From Thiothrix winogradskyi (GTDB taxonomy: Bacteria; Pseudomonadota; Gammaproteobacteria; Thiotrichales; Thiotrichaceae), in contig NZ_CP091244.1 in assembly GCF_021650935.1 (NCBI RefSeq), positions 3,472,001 to 3,536,000 on the forward strand: a DNA stretch of 64,000 bases. The letters are read 5' to 3'. The position numbers were made by a program, and so were the translations under genes. Below the pieces are notes generated by a model. It did not search any database. It was given only the letters and a program-made list of their open reading frames with translations, and was not told the origin of the DNA. Positions 8,712 to 17,874 of the stretch are shown piece by piece (the first letter of the stretch is position 1; every line of letters starts with the position of its first letter).

Positions 8712-9326
8712 ATGAAACGAAAACTGGCAGGGTGCTTGCTCATCGGTTTACTAAGCAACGCGCACGCGGGGGAGTCCATCATGGGCAGTGATTTCAGCAA
8801 CGGCCCCAAACTGTATGTCGGCGCGAGTGCTGGCAGCGCTAAACAGGGGGATACCTGCAATGACCCGTTTTTCAGCGGCGAATGCGATAACCAAGATTTT
8901 GCTTGGAAAGCCTTCGGTGGTGCACGTTTCAACCCCATGTTAGGGGTCGAAATCGGTTATTACGACCTCGGCGAGAGCAATATGAATGGCTCGACCGGGG
9001 GCAGTACCGCCAAATTAAGCAACAACACGACCGGCAGTGTCGTGACTGGGGTCGGTTACGTACCACTTTCGCCGCAGCTAGAAGCGTTTGGCAAAGCTGG
9101 GGCAATGGCTTGGGAAAGCAAGACCAATAAGACCTCCGGCAGTCAAAGCGAACAAACGGACAATAGCGGTACGAGCATTCTCGTTGGCGGCGGCGCACAA
9201 TTCCAACTGAACAGCAATCTACACCTGCGCGGGGAATGGGAACATATGCTGAATATTGGCTCTGATTCCGCTTACGAAACCGATGCTGACCTGTATTCAC
9301 TGGGTTTGAGTTATTCCACACTCTGA
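8712..9326 (+). CDS. Outer-membrane beta-barrel protein, tandem paralogue 3
   Basis: A 204-residue third copy with a signal peptide ending NAHA-GE. Shared blocks include the cysteine pair (TCNDPFFSGECDNQD), WKAFGGARFNPMLGVEIGYYDLGE, LEAFGKAGAMAWE (compare IELFGKAGVARW and TELIGKVGAAFW in the other two), a Gly-rich strand and the ending LGLSYSTL. Its ribosome site is GGGGCAGCAGG before ATG 8712. A hairpin 16 bases past the stop closes the three-gene run. Confidence 0.8.
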   Translation: MKRKLAGCLLIGLLSNAHAGESIMGSDFSNGPKLYVGASAGSAKQGDTCNDPFFSGECDNQDFAWKAFGGARFNPMLGVEIGYYDLGESNMNGSTGGSTAKLSNNTTGSVVTGVGYVPLSPQLEAFGKAGAMAWESKTNKTSGSQSEQTDNSGTSILVGGGAQFQLNSNLHLRGEWEHMLNIGSDSAYETDADLYSLGLSYSTL

Positions 9327-9341
9327 AAATCTATCTCCCAC

Positions 9342-9369
9342 GGAAGGGCTGTATTAGCACAGCCTTTCC
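9342..9369 (+). terminator. Hairpin ending the outer-membrane paralogue run
   Basis: GGAAGGGCTGT (9342-9352) pairs with ACAGCCTTTCC (9359-9369) apart from one G-T position, with a 6-base loop. There is no long T run, so this is a weak intrinsic terminator or an mRNA-stabilising stem between the barrel genes and rpe. Confidence 0.5.
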
Positions 9370-9423
9370 GGTAAAGTGGCTGCACTTTTGCCTTTTGATC
9401 GCCACGTTTTGAGGAGAATGTTT

Positions 9424-10122
9424 ATGGCACGTCAAGCCGATTTCATCGCACCATCCATTTTGTCTGCTGACTTTGCCCGTCTGGGTGAGGAAGTGGTTAA
9501 CGTCTTAGCTTCCGGTGCGGACATTGTGCATTTCGACGTAATGGATAACCATTATGTTCCTAACCTGACCATTGGCCCTTTGGTATGCGAAGCCCTGCGC
9601 AAGCACGGCGTAACTGCACCGATTGATGTGCATTTGATGGTTAAGCCGGTTGACCGCATTATTCCTGACTTCGCCAAAGCGGGCGCGTCTTACATCACCT
9701 TCCACCCGGAAGCGTCTGAACACGTTGACCGCACCTTGCAACTGATCCGCAACGAAGGTTGCAAGGCTGGCTTGGTATTCAACCCGGCTACGCCACTGAA
9801 TATCTTGGAATATTTGATGGACAAGGTGGACATGATCCTGCTGATGTCGGTCAACCCCGGCTTTGGTGGGCAAAGCTTCATCCCATCAACGCTGACCAAA
9901 TTGCGTCAAGTACGCAAGATGATTGACGATTCCGGTCTGGATATTCGTTTGGAAGTCGATGGCGGTGTCAAACCGGGCAATATCCGCGAAATCAAAGAAG
10001 CGGGTGCGGATGCATTTGTGGCCGGTTCTGCGATCTTCAACGTTGCCAACAAAGCTGACCCGAACCATTACAACACCGTTCTGGCTGAATTCCGTAAGGA
10101 ATTGGCAGCGGCACAAATCTAA
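9424..10122 (+). CDS. rpe: Ribulose-phosphate 3-epimerase
   Basis: Interconverts ribulose 5-phosphate and xylulose 5-phosphate in the pentose phosphate and Calvin cycles. It is a TIM barrel with metal-binding residues in HFDVMDNHYVPNLTIGP, the DVHLMV strand, the VNPGFGGQ phosphate-side loop and the catalytic Asp in EVDGGV. The length is the usual 232 residues. The start at 9424 is set by GAGGAG 7 bases upstream; the ATG at 9418 is too close to that site. It precedes gph, an arrangement found in many proteobacteria where the pair serves carbon fixation and 2-phosphoglycolate salvage. Confidence 0.96.
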   Translation: MARQADFIAPSILSADFARLGEEVVNVLASGADIVHFDVMDNHYVPNLTIGPLVCEALRKHGVTAPIDVHLMVKPVDRIIPDFAKAGASYITFHPEASEHVDRTLQLIRNEGCKAGLVFNPATPLNILEYLMDKVDMILLMSVNPGFGGQSFIPSTLTKLRQVRKMIDDSGLDIRLEVDGGVKPGNIREIKEAGADAFVAGSAIFNVANKADPNHYNTVLAEFRKELAAAQI

Positions 10123-10130
10123 AATGAATC

Positions 10131-10183
10131 GTCGGACTAAAGTCCGACCTACACATTTTCTGTAGGTCGGGCTTCAGCCCGAC
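10131..10183. repeat. REP-like paired palindrome between rpe and gph
   Basis: Two 22-base palindromic units face each other (10131-10152 and 10162-10183). One has the core GTCGGACTAAAGTCCGAC, the other GTCGGGCTTCAGCCCGAC, and both carry a GTAGG/CCTAC outer edge. Each folds on itself and they also pair with each other. A second copy with the units in reversed order sits at 37115-37160. Confidence 0.85.
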
Positions 10184-10197
10184 ATCAAGGATTGATT

Positions 10198-10869
10198 ATG
10201 TTCAAACCGAAAATGGTATTGATTGACGTGGATGGAACGCTGGTTGACAGCGTTCCCGACCTGACGTTTTGCGTCGATGAAATGCTGAAACAACTGGATA
10301 TGCCAGTACGCGGCGAAGCAGCCGTGCGCCAGTGGGTCGGCAATGGCGTGCAGCGTTTGACCGAACGCGCCTTGACCAATGACCTCGATGGCTATCCCGA
10401 TGCGGAGTTGTTTGCGCGTGCCATGCCGATTTTCATGGAACTGTACGCGGAAAACACCTCGAAACGCAGCCGTTTGTACGATGGCGTGTTAGAAGGCTTG
10501 GATTTTCTGCAAAGCTGTGAAGGTTTGAAGATTGGCTGTGTCACCAATAAAGCGGAGCAGTTCACCCTGCCCTTGCTGACCGATTTGGGTATTGTTGACC
10601 GCTTTGAAATCATTATCAGCGGTGATTCTTTGCCGGAAAAGAAACCGCATCCACTACCCTTGTTACACGCGGCTGAAAAGCTAGGTGTACAACCAGAAGA
10701 TTCGGTAATGATCGGCGATTCCAAGTCTGACGTGAAAGCAGCACGAGCGGCAGGCTTCCAAATCATTTGCATGACCTACGGCTACAATCACGGCGAAGAC
10801 ATTCGTAACTATTCGCCAGATGCGGTCATTGATTCCATGACCGAACTCGCCAACTTGATTAGCGCCTAA
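10198..10869 (+). CDS. gph: Phosphoglycolate phosphatase
   Basis: A 223-residue HAD-superfamily phosphatase that removes 2-phosphoglycolate, the by-product of Rubisco oxygenation and DNA repair. Motif I is DVDGTLVDS with the nucleophilic Asp, motif II the Thr of CVTNK, motif III the Lys in EKKPHP, and motif IV GDSKSDVKAARAAG. The ATG at 10198 has AAGG 7 bases upstream; a TTG two codons earlier does not. The REP-like pair lies between rpe and gph and may affect their joint transcript. Confidence 0.92.
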   Translation: MFKPKMVLIDVDGTLVDSVPDLTFCVDEMLKQLDMPVRGEAAVRQWVGNGVQRLTERALTNDLDGYPDAELFARAMPIFMELYAENTSKRSRLYDGVLEGLDFLQSCEGLKIGCVTNKAEQFTLPLLTDLGIVDRFEIIISGDSLPEKKPHPLPLLHAAEKLGVQPEDSVMIGDSKSDVKAARAAGFQIICMTYGYNHGEDIRNYSPDAVIDSMTELANLISA

Positions 10870-10892
10870 ACACTGAAATCCCTCTCTCAATT

Positions 10893-10912
10893 CCTCCCCT
10901 GATAAGGGGAGG
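10893..10912. repeat. Palindromic hairpin after gph
   Basis: CCTCCCCT (10893-10900) and AGGGGAGG (10905-10912) form an 8-bp stem with a GATA loop, lying between the convergent gph and lysS. It resembles dispersed intergenic repeats and may also end transcription from either side, although no T run follows. Confidence 0.55.
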
Positions 10913-10929
10913 TTAGGAGGGGTTTCTTC

Positions 10930-12435
10930 CTATTCCGGTCTCATGTGCGGAAAAAGTATCACGTCTCTTATCGACGGCGCATCCGTAAACAACATCACCA
11001 ACCGATCAATCCCAATCCCTTCACCTGCCGTCGGCGGCATCCCGTATTCCAACGCACGGATATAATCCGCATCAAAATGCATCGCTTCATCATCGCCCGC
11101 GTCTTTATCCGCGACTTGCTGCATAAAGCGTTCCGCCTGATCTTCCGCGTCATTCAACTCGGAGAAACCATTGCCGATTTCACGCCCACCGACAAAGAAC
11201 TCGAAACGGTCAGTGATGAAAGGGTTAGCATCATTGCGCCGCGCCAATGGCGACACTTCCGCCGGGTATTCGGTAATAAAGGTCGGTTGCAGCAAACGGT
11301 GTTCGACGGTTTTCTCGAAAATCTCAATTTGCACTTTGCCCAAGCCGTAGCCATCTTTGAGCGGAATGCCCAGTTTCCGCGCCACTTCCCGTGCACCTTC
11401 CAGCGTATCAAGCTGTTCGGCAGACAATTCCGGGTTGAAGTGCAGGATGGAACTGCGCACACTCATCCGCGCAAACGGCTTGTCGAAATCGAAAACCTCA
11501 CCCTGATAAGTAATCTCATTGCTACCAACGACATCATTGGCAATGCCACGTATCAGACTTTCGGTCAAATCCATCAAATCGTGGTAAGTCGCATACGCCT
11601 GATAAAATTCGATCATGGTGAATTCAGGGTTATGCCGGGTGGAAAGCCCTTCGTTGCGGAAATTGCGGTTGATTTCAAACACCCGTTCAAACCCACCGAC
11701 CACTAGCCGCTTGAGGAATAATTCCGGCGCAATCCGCAAATACATCGGCAAATCCAGCGCATTGTGGTGCGTCACGAACGGACGTGCTGTCGCCCCACCA
11801 GGAATAATTTGCAACATTGGCGTTTCGACTTCCAGAAAATCGCGCTGCATGAAAAAGTTGCGGATATAGCTCACGATTTTGGAACGCATCATGAACGCAT
11901 CGCGCGACTCGTGATTCATAATCAAGTCGATATAACGCTGGCGGTAACGTTGTTCGTGATCGGTCAAGCCGTGGAACTTTTCTGGCAACGGGCGCAACGA
12001 TTTAGTCAGCAAACGGATTTCATGTACCTTCACCGACAACTCGCCGGTTTTGGTTTTGAACAACATCCCGGAAGCCCAGATAATGTCGCCCAAATCCCAA
12101 TGGCAATAGTCATCGAAAATCTCATCACCCAGCACGTTTTTCTGTGCGTATAACTGAATGCGCCCGGATACATCCGAAATCGTCGCAAAACTCGCCTTGC
12201 CCATGATGCGCTGGAGCATCATGCGCCCCGCTACCGTCACGGGGATGGCGTGTTCTTCAAACCATTCCTTGTCGTGTGCGCCGTATGCTTGCTGCAAATC
12301 AGCAGCTTTGTGTTCACGCACCACGTCATTGGGAAACGCTTTGCCCTGTTCGCGCAGTTTTGCCAGCTTGTCGCGACGTTGCGTGATCAGTTTGTTTTCA
12401 TCATGCTGGTCGTGATGGTTGTCGTGTTCGCTCAT
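10930..12435 (-). CDS. lysS: Lysyl-tRNA synthetase, class II
   Basis: Charges tRNA-Lys. It has an N-terminal OB-fold anticodon-binding domain (about residues 65-165, VTVAGRMMLQRIMGKASFATI) and a class II catalytic core with motif 1 (FLEVETPML), motif 2 (FRNEGLSTRHNPEFTMIEFY) and motif 3 (GIGIDRLVML). At 501 residues it is the normal length. A His/Asp-rich start (MSEHDNHHDQHDEN) is unusual but not in a functional region. It follows prfB with a 2-base gap; the prfB-lysS operon is conserved in gammaproteobacteria. Confidence 0.97.
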   Translation of the reverse strand: MSEHDNHHDQHDENKLITQRRDKLAKLREQGKAFPNDVVREHKAADLQQAYGAHDKEWFEEHAIPVTVAGRMMLQRIMGKASFATISDVSGRIQLYAQKNVLGDEIFDDYCHWDLGDIIWASGMLFKTKTGELSVKVHEIRLLTKSLRPLPEKFHGLTDHEQRYRQRYIDLIMNHESRDAFMMRSKIVSYIRNFFMQRDFLEVETPMLQIIPGGATARPFVTHHNALDLPMYLRIAPELFLKRLVVGGFERVFEINRNFRNEGLSTRHNPEFTMIEFYQAYATYHDLMDLTESLIRGIANDVVGSNEITYQGEVFDFDKPFARMSVRSSILHFNPELSAEQLDTLEGAREVARKLGIPLKDGYGLGKVQIEIFEKTVEHRLLQPTFITEYPAEVSPLARRNDANPFITDRFEFFVGGREIGNGFSELNDAEDQAERFMQQVADKDAGDDEAMHFDADYIRALEYGMPPTAGEGIGIDRLVMLFTDAPSIRDVILFPHMRPE

Positions 12436-12437
12436 GA

Positions 12438-13533
12438 TTACAGTCCGCTTTTTAAGCTTGCTTCAATAAATTTGTCCAGATCGCCGTCCAATACTGCTTG
12501 AGTATTCGCCGTTTCTACACCCGTGCGCAAATCCTTGATGCGCGACTGGTCGAGAACATAGGAGCGAATCTGACTGCCCCAACCAATGTCGGATTTGCTG
12601 TCTTCCAATGCCTGCTTATCCGCATTGCGCTTGAGCATTTCCTGCTCATAGAGTTTGGCACGCAATTGCTTCATGGCGTTGTCTTTGTTCTGGTGCTGGG
12701 AACGCCCGCTCTGGCATTGCACGACCGTATTGGTGGGCGTATGGGTAATCCGCACCGCCGATTCGGTTTTGTTGATGTGCTGACCGCCCGCCCCGGAAGC
12801 GCGGTAAACGTCAATGCGCAAATCGGCTGGGTTAATGTCGATTTCGATATTGTCATCGACTTCTGGCGACACGAAAACGCCGCTGAACGAGGTGTGGCGG
12901 CGGTTGCCGGAGTCGAATGGCGATTTGCGTACCAGTCGGTGTACACCCGTTTCGGTGCGCAACCAGCCGAAAGCGTAAGGGCCTTCAAAGCTGATACTCG
13001 CGCCTTTGATGCCTGCCACGTCGCCGGGGCTGGCTTCGAGCAATTCGACTTTGAAACCTTTGGCTTCACCCCAACGCAAGTACATGCGCAACAGGATTTC
13101 CGCCCAATCTTGCGCTTCTGTACCACCCGACCCGGCTTGGATGTCGAGGAAGGCGTTATTGCGATCCATCGGCCCGGAGAACATGCGTTCAAATTCGAGC
13201 TGGGCAACGTGCTTTTCGATGCTCTCGACATCGGCGATAACGGCTTCGGCGCTGTCTTCGTCGTCTTCCATTTCGGCGAGTTCGAGCAGCTCTTTGGCGT
13301 CAGCAAGGCCGGAACTGATTTTATCAATGCCGCCGACAATGCCTTCGAGAATAGCGCGTTCTTTGCCAAGGTCTTGCGCCCGCTGCGGATTATCCCAGAC
13401 CTTGGGGTCTTCGAGTTCGCGGCTGACTTCTTCTAAACGTTCGCTTTTAACGTCGTAGTCAAAGATACCCCCTAAGAGCGTCCACGCGCCCTTGGAGATC
13501 TTTGATTTTGGTATAGGTGGGGTTGAGTTCCAT
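12438..13533 (-). CDS. prfB: Peptide chain release factor 2, expressed by programmed +1 frameshift
   Basis: Releases finished protein at UGA and UAA. The true ATG (13533) is in another frame from the main body: 24 codons (MELNPTYTKIKDL...LRGYL) run into an in-frame TGA at 13461-13459. Translation then shifts +1 to continue DYDVKSERLEEV, giving 364 residues against 365 in E. coli. The body has the codon-recognition tripeptide SPF, which marks RF2, and the catalytic GGQ in GAGGQHINKTESAV. The large single frame upstream of the shift is not the real N-terminus. Operon with lysS. Confidence 0.95.
13458..13473 (-). promoter_or_regulatory. prfB: prfB +1 programmed frameshift signal
   Basis: Read leftward: AGGGGG (13473-13468), TAT, the slippery CTT (13464-13462), the stop TGA (13461-13459) and a following C. 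The internal Shine-Dalgarno, its 3-base distance and the CTTTGAC core match the E. coli RF2 autoregulatory site: low RF2 lets ribosomes shift forward and make more RF2. Confidence 0.95.
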
Positions 13534-13643
13534 GATATTTCGCTAATACGAGGGAAAACGGGGGATGATAGCAATCATGGGGAATATATTCAAAGCGGTT
13601 AAATGGCGTTCTCACCTAATCGGGGTAATTCCATCTCGACAAC

Positions 13644-13691
13644 TGACTATCGGTCATTTAAGATTCCCCTCAATCAATTGACCGGCAGTCA
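13644..13691 (+). promoter_or_regulatory. Paired palindromic operator upstream of RND efflux genes
   Basis: Two 13-base dyads occur 35 bases apart: TGACTATCGGTCA (13644-13656) and TGACCGGCAGTCA (13679-13691). The second is nearly the reverse complement of the first. This TGAC-n5-GTCA form is like sites bound by TetR-family repressors of efflux operons. The second ends 5 bases before the ATG at 13697, where a ribosome site would be, and no Shine-Dalgarno is evident. No regulator gene is in the neighbourhood. Confidence 0.6.
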
Positions 13692-13696
13692 TTAAT

Positions 13697-14782
13697 ATGA
13701 AGTTCACATTCGCCCTTTCCTCCCGTTTAGCTCCCACATTATTGCTGGCAAGCAGCTTGGCATTGTTACCGTTGCCATCGGTATTCGCCGAAGACACCGC
13801 GCCTGCGCCCGCTGCTAACCCCGCCCTTGCCGTCAGCGTAACCAACCCAATGGCGCAAGACTGGGGCACGACCATTATGGCTAACGGCGCGATCAGCCCT
13901 TGGCAAGAAGCCATTATTGCATCCGAAATCAGCGGTTTGCGCATCACTGACGTGCTGGCAGATGTCGGCGATGAAGTCAAAAAAGGTCAAGAATTGGTGA
14001 AATTATCGCAAGCCGCCGTGCAAGCCGATGTCGCCCAAAAACAAGCCAGCCTCGCCGAAGCCCGTGCCAATGCCGACCGCGCCCGTCGTTTAAAAAGCAG
14101 CGGTGCAATCCCCGCGCAACAAATTGACCAATACCTAACCGGTGAAGCGATTGCGCAAGCCGCGCTCGATGCCCAACAAATCCGCCTCGCACAAACCCGC
14201 ATCCTTGCCCCGGATGATGGCATTATCACCACTCGCACTGCCACGCTCGGCGCAGTCGTGCAAACCGGCACCGAATTATTCCGCATGGTGCGCCAACACA
14301 AACTCGAATGGCGGGCGGAAGTCTCCGGGCGCGATGCCAGCACCATTCAAAGCGGACAAGCCGCCCGCCTCACTCTTCCCAACGGCGAAAGCGTCACTGG
14401 CACGGTGCGCCTAGTTGCCCCCACGCTCGACCCCAATACCCGCAACGCCACGGTATACATCAGCCTGCCCAACGGTAGCCCAGCCAAAACCGGCATGTTT
14501 GCCGAAGGTGAAATTCTCACAGGCGCAACCAAAGCCATGACCTTACCCCAAGCCGCCGTAATCTTGCGCGATGGCAATCACTACGTGTTTGAAGTCAGCA
14601 ACGATAACCGCGTGCAACAACGCCTCGTCAAAATTGGCAGAACCGCACAAGGTCAAACCGAAATCCGCGAGGGTATCAACGCCAGCGCTCGCGTGGTCAT
14701 GACGGGCGGCGGCTTCCTGAATGACGGCGACACCGTGCAAATCGTCGACAAACCCGTCAGCAGCACTGGGGATAAACCATGA
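13697..14782 (+). CDS. RND efflux periplasmic adaptor (membrane fusion protein)
   Basis: A 361-residue HlyD-type adaptor that bridges an inner-membrane RND pump and an outer-membrane channel. It has a signal peptide ending near VFA-ED, a lipoyl-like half motif (IIASEISGLRITDVLADVGDEVKKGQELVKL), a helical hairpin (about residues 110-160), the second lipoyl half (ILAPDDGIITTRTATLGAVVQTGTELFRMV), then beta-barrel and membrane-proximal regions. Absence of a lipobox suggests a soluble or loosely attached form. It overlaps the pump gene as ATGA. No outer-membrane factor gene follows, so a TolC-like channel must come from elsewhere. Confidence 0.92.
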   Translation: MKFTFALSSRLAPTLLLASSLALLPLPSVFAEDTAPAPAANPALAVSVTNPMAQDWGTTIMANGAISPWQEAIIASEISGLRITDVLADVGDEVKKGQELVKLSQAAVQADVAQKQASLAEARANADRARRLKSSGAIPAQQIDQYLTGEAIAQAALDAQQIRLAQTRILAPDDGIITTRTATLGAVVQTGTELFRMVRQHKLEWRAEVSGRDASTIQSGQAARLTLPNGESVTGTVRLVAPTLDPNTRNATVYISLPNGSPAKTGMFAEGEILTGATKAMTLPQAAVILRDGNHYVFEVSNDNRVQQRLVKIGRTAQGQTEIREGINASARVVMTGGGFLNDGDTVQIVDKPVSSTGDKP

Positions 14783-17700
14783 ACGTTTCCGCTTGGTCAA
14801 TCCGCAACCCCGTTCCAGCGGTATTGCTGTTTGCGCTGCTGAGCTTTTTGGGCATCAAAGGGTTTCAGGCGCTGGGCATTCAAAACTTCCCCGATATTGA
14901 ATTACCCACCATTATTGTGAATGCCTCGCTTGAAGGCGCTGACCCCGAACAGCTTGAAAGCGAAGTCGCCCGCAAGATCGAAAACCAGCTTGCCACCATT
15001 AACGGCGTTAAGCATTTACGCACCACCTTGACGGACAGTTCCGCCAGCATTGCTGCCGAATTCGACATCGACAAAGAGACCGAAATCGCGCTCAACGAAG
15101 TGCGCAATGCCATCGACACCATCCGCGCCAACTTGCCCTCGCAAATGAATGACCCGGTGGTTTCAAAAGTGACCACTTCCGGTAGCCCGTTAGTGACATT
15201 CACCGTTGCCGCGCCCAATATGGACGAAGAAGCACTATCCTGGTTTGTCGACAATGAGATTACCCGCGAGTTAATGGCGGTCAAAGGTGTCGGTAAAGTA
15301 TCACGGGTCGGCGGCGTTAACCGCGAAGTGCGCATCGACCTAAACCCCGCACTCATGGCAGGTTTGGGAGTTACGGCTGCCGATATTTCCAACCGCTTGG
15401 GGCAAATGCAGCAAGATGCCCCCGGTGGACGCGGTGATGTGGGCGGCGGTATTCAATCCGTGCGTACTTTAGGGCGGGTCGGCACGGCTGCCGAACTCGG
15501 TGCTATCGAAATTCCGCTCTCAAACGGGCGGCATGTGCGTTTGGATCAGCTTGCCACCATCCGCGATACCGTGGCGGAACGTTCCACCCACGCCTTGCTG
15601 GATGGCAAATCCGTGGTCGGTTTCCAAGTCACGCGAGTACGCGGCGCGAGTGAAATCGACGTGGTGGAAGGCGTGCGGGCGACACTGACGCAATTCGCCA
15701 CTTCTCACCCGCAAGTGCAACTGGCGGAAGCTTACGACACCATTGAGCGCATTCAAGCCAACTACACCGGCTCAATGCACTTATTGTACGAAGGTGCTGC
15801 CTTAGCCATTTTGGTGGTCTTGCTATTTTTGCGGGATATACGTGCCACCTTGGTATCCGCAGCCGCCTTGCCGTTGGCGATTATTCCCACGTTTGCGGCG
15901 ATGCATTACTTTGGGTTCTCACTGAATATCCTCACCTTGCTCGCGCTTGCCTTGGTGGTTGGGGTGTTGGTCGATGACGCGATTGTGGAAGTGGAAAACA
16001 TTGAACGCCATTTGCGCATGGGTAAAACGCCCAAACAAGCCGCCATCGAAGCCGCCGATGAAATCGGGTTGGCAGTCATTGCGACTACCTTTACGCTGAT
16101 TGCGGTGTTTTTACCGACGGCGTTTATGGGCGGAGTACCGGGTAAATTTTTTGAATCGTTTGGGATTACCGCAGCGGTTGCGGTGTTCTTCTCGCTGGCG
16201 GTAGCGCGTTTGCTCACGCCAATGATGGCGGCGTATTTCCTGAAACCGCATTCCACCCAAAAAGCCAAGCAGCCAGAGCGCGATGGCTGGTTTATGCGCC
16301 ATTACATGACAGCGGCGGGCTGGTGTTTAAAACACCGTTTCATCACACTGGTAGCAGCGATTGCGATTTTCGTGGCATCCCTGCAAATTGTACCCTTGTT
16401 GCCGAAAGGCTTTGTGCCGCCTGCCGATACCGCGCTGACCTCGGTAACGTTGGAAATGCAACCGGGCAGTACGCTGGAAGAATCTTATGCCATTGCCGAA
16501 CAAGCGCGGCGTTTGCTGCAACCCTTAGCCGATGTAAAACAAGTGTTTACGCTGGTGGGAGCAGCCAGTGGCGTGAGCAGTGGCCCGATTGCCGAAGGCG
16601 GCGGTGCGGATGTACGCAAAGCCACGCTGACGGTGAGCCTCACCACCCGCGAAGAGCGTTCGCGCTCGCAAACCGCTGTCGAAGCTGAGATTCGCCAAAC
16701 CCTGAAACCCTTACCCGGCGTGCGTTACACCGTGGGTTCGGGCGGGTCTGGCGACAAAATGCAAGTCGTGTTAGCCAGTGATGACGGCAAGCTGTTGCTA
16801 ACAGCAGCGCAACGCGCGGAACGTGATTTACGCACCCTGCAAGGCATTGGCAATGTGGTATCCGGCGCAAGCCTGCAACGCCCTGAAATCCACATTACCC
16901 CCAACTACGCACGGGCGGCAGAATTGGGCGTGAGCACCGAAGCCTTGGGGCAAGTGGTGCGGGTGGCAACCAGCGGGGATTTTTCCACCCGCTTACCCAA
17001 GCTCAATTTACCCCAGCGGCAAATCCCGATTCGGGTGCAATTTGATGAAAGTGTGCGCAATGACCTCGATACGATTCGCCAATTACGAATTCCGGGGCGT
17101 AATGGCGCTGTGCCATTGGCAGCGGTGGCGGATGTGCAATTGGGTAGCGGCCCGGCGCGTTTGGATCGTTTCGATAGGATGCGCAATGTCAGCATTGATG
17201 TGGAATTGAACGGCTTACCCGTCGGGCAAGTCACCGTCATGGTGGATAAATTGCCGAGTTTGGCAACCCTACCCCCCGGCGTGATTCGGCAAAGTTCGGG
17301 GGATGCGGAGCGCATGGCGGAACTCTTCGGCGGGTTCGGCGGTGCCATGTTGATCGGGGTATTGTTGATTTACATTGTGTTGGTGCTGCTGTTCCACGAC
17401 TTTTTGCAACCGATTACGATTCTGGCGGCATTGCCCTTGTCAATCGGCGGGGCGCTGTTGGCATTGTTGCTGACGGGCAGTAGTTTCTCGATGCCTGCGG
17501 TCATTGGTTTACTAATGCTGATGGGAATTGTCACCAAAAACTCGATCTTGTTGGTGGATTATGCGGTGATGGCGCGGGAACGTGATCAGAAAAACCGCGT
17601 GGATGCACTGCTGGATGCCTGCCACAAACGCGCCCGCCCGATTGTGATGACCACGATTGCGATGAGTGCGGGGATGATGCCGACCGCGTTGGGGTTGGCG

Positions 17701-17874
17701 GCTGACCCCAGCTTCCGCCAACCGATGGCGATTGTGGTTATCGGCGGCTTGCTGGCGTCAACGGTGCTGAGTCTGCTGGTGATTCCGGTGGTGTTTACGT
17801 TTATTGACGATATTTTGGTAGGGTTTAGAAAGCTCAGCGGTAAGTTTAAACACGCTGAGCCGACCTTACCCTAA
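14779..17874 (+). CDS. RND-family multidrug/solute efflux permease
   Basis: A 1031-residue proton-driven exporter of the HAE1 group. It has the RND plan of 12 membrane helices with two large periplasmic loops: helix 1 near residues 12-32, helices 2-6 about 335-480, and helices 8-12 about 860-1005. The proton-relay aspartate pair is in VGVLVDDAIVEVENIERH in TM4. NFPDIELPTI after helix 1 and the helix-10 block GIVTKNSILLVDYA are typical. The substrate cannot be told from sequence. It is coupled to the adaptor gene, and its 3' end overlaps the convergent small gene by 9 bases. Confidence 0.94.
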   Translation: MNVSAWSIRNPVPAVLLFALLSFLGIKGFQALGIQNFPDIELPTIIVNASLEGADPEQLESEVARKIENQLATINGVKHLRTTLTDSSASIAAEFDIDKETEIALNEVRNAIDTIRANLPSQMNDPVVSKVTTSGSPLVTFTVAAPNMDEEALSWFVDNEITRELMAVKGVGKVSRVGGVNREVRIDLNPALMAGLGVTAADISNRLGQMQQDAPGGRGDVGGGIQSVRTLGRVGTAAELGAIEIPLSNGRHVRLDQLATIRDTVAERSTHALLDGKSVVGFQVTRVRGASEIDVVEGVRATLTQFATSHPQVQLAEAYDTIERIQANYTGSMHLLYEGAALAILVVLLFLRDIRATLVSAAALPLAIIPTFAAMHYFGFSLNILTLLALALVVGVLVDDAIVEVENIERHLRMGKTPKQAAIEAADEIGLAVIATTFTLIAVFLPTAFMGGVPGKFFESFGITAAVAVFFSLAVARLLTPMMAAYFLKPHSTQKAKQPERDGWFMRHYMTAAGWCLKHRFITLVAAIAIFVASLQIVPLLPKGFVPPADTALTSVTLEMQPGSTLEESYAIAEQARRLLQPLADVKQVFTLVGAASGVSSGPIAEGGGADVRKATLTVSLTTREERSRSQTAVEAEIRQTLKPLPGVRYTVGSGGSGDKMQVVLASDDGKLLLTAAQRAERDLRTLQGIGNVVSGASLQRPEIHITPNYARAAELGVSTEALGQVVRVATSGDFSTRLPKLNLPQRQIPIRVQFDESVRNDLDTIRQLRIPGRNGAVPLAAVADVQLGSGPARLDRFDRMRNVSIDVELNGLPVGQVTVMVDKLPSLATLPPGVIRQSSGDAERMAELFGGFGGAMLIGVLLIYIVLVLLFHDFLQPITILAALPLSIGGALLALLLTGSSFSMPAVIGLLMLMGIVTKNSILLVDYAVMARERDQKNRVDALLDACHKRARPIVMTTIAMSAGMMPTALGLAADPSFRQPMAIVVIGGLLASTVLSLLVIPVVFTFIDDILVGFRKLSGKFKHAEPTLP

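Noticed and set aside
10945..11706. Rightward 253-residue frame opposite lysS
   Set aside because: It is the antisense shadow of the well-defined lysS gene, with composition typical of mirrored frames.
12498..13436. Rightward 312-residue frame opposite prfB
   Set aside because: It is an antisense shadow of prfB, with long Phe/Val-rich runs and no domain.
13461..13574. Single long frame giving prfB a 38-residue alternative N-terminus
   Set aside because: The upstream part of that frame (MLSSPVFPRISEISW...) does not resemble RF2, whereas the +1-shifted frame starting at 13533 reproduces the known N-terminus with the classical frameshift site.
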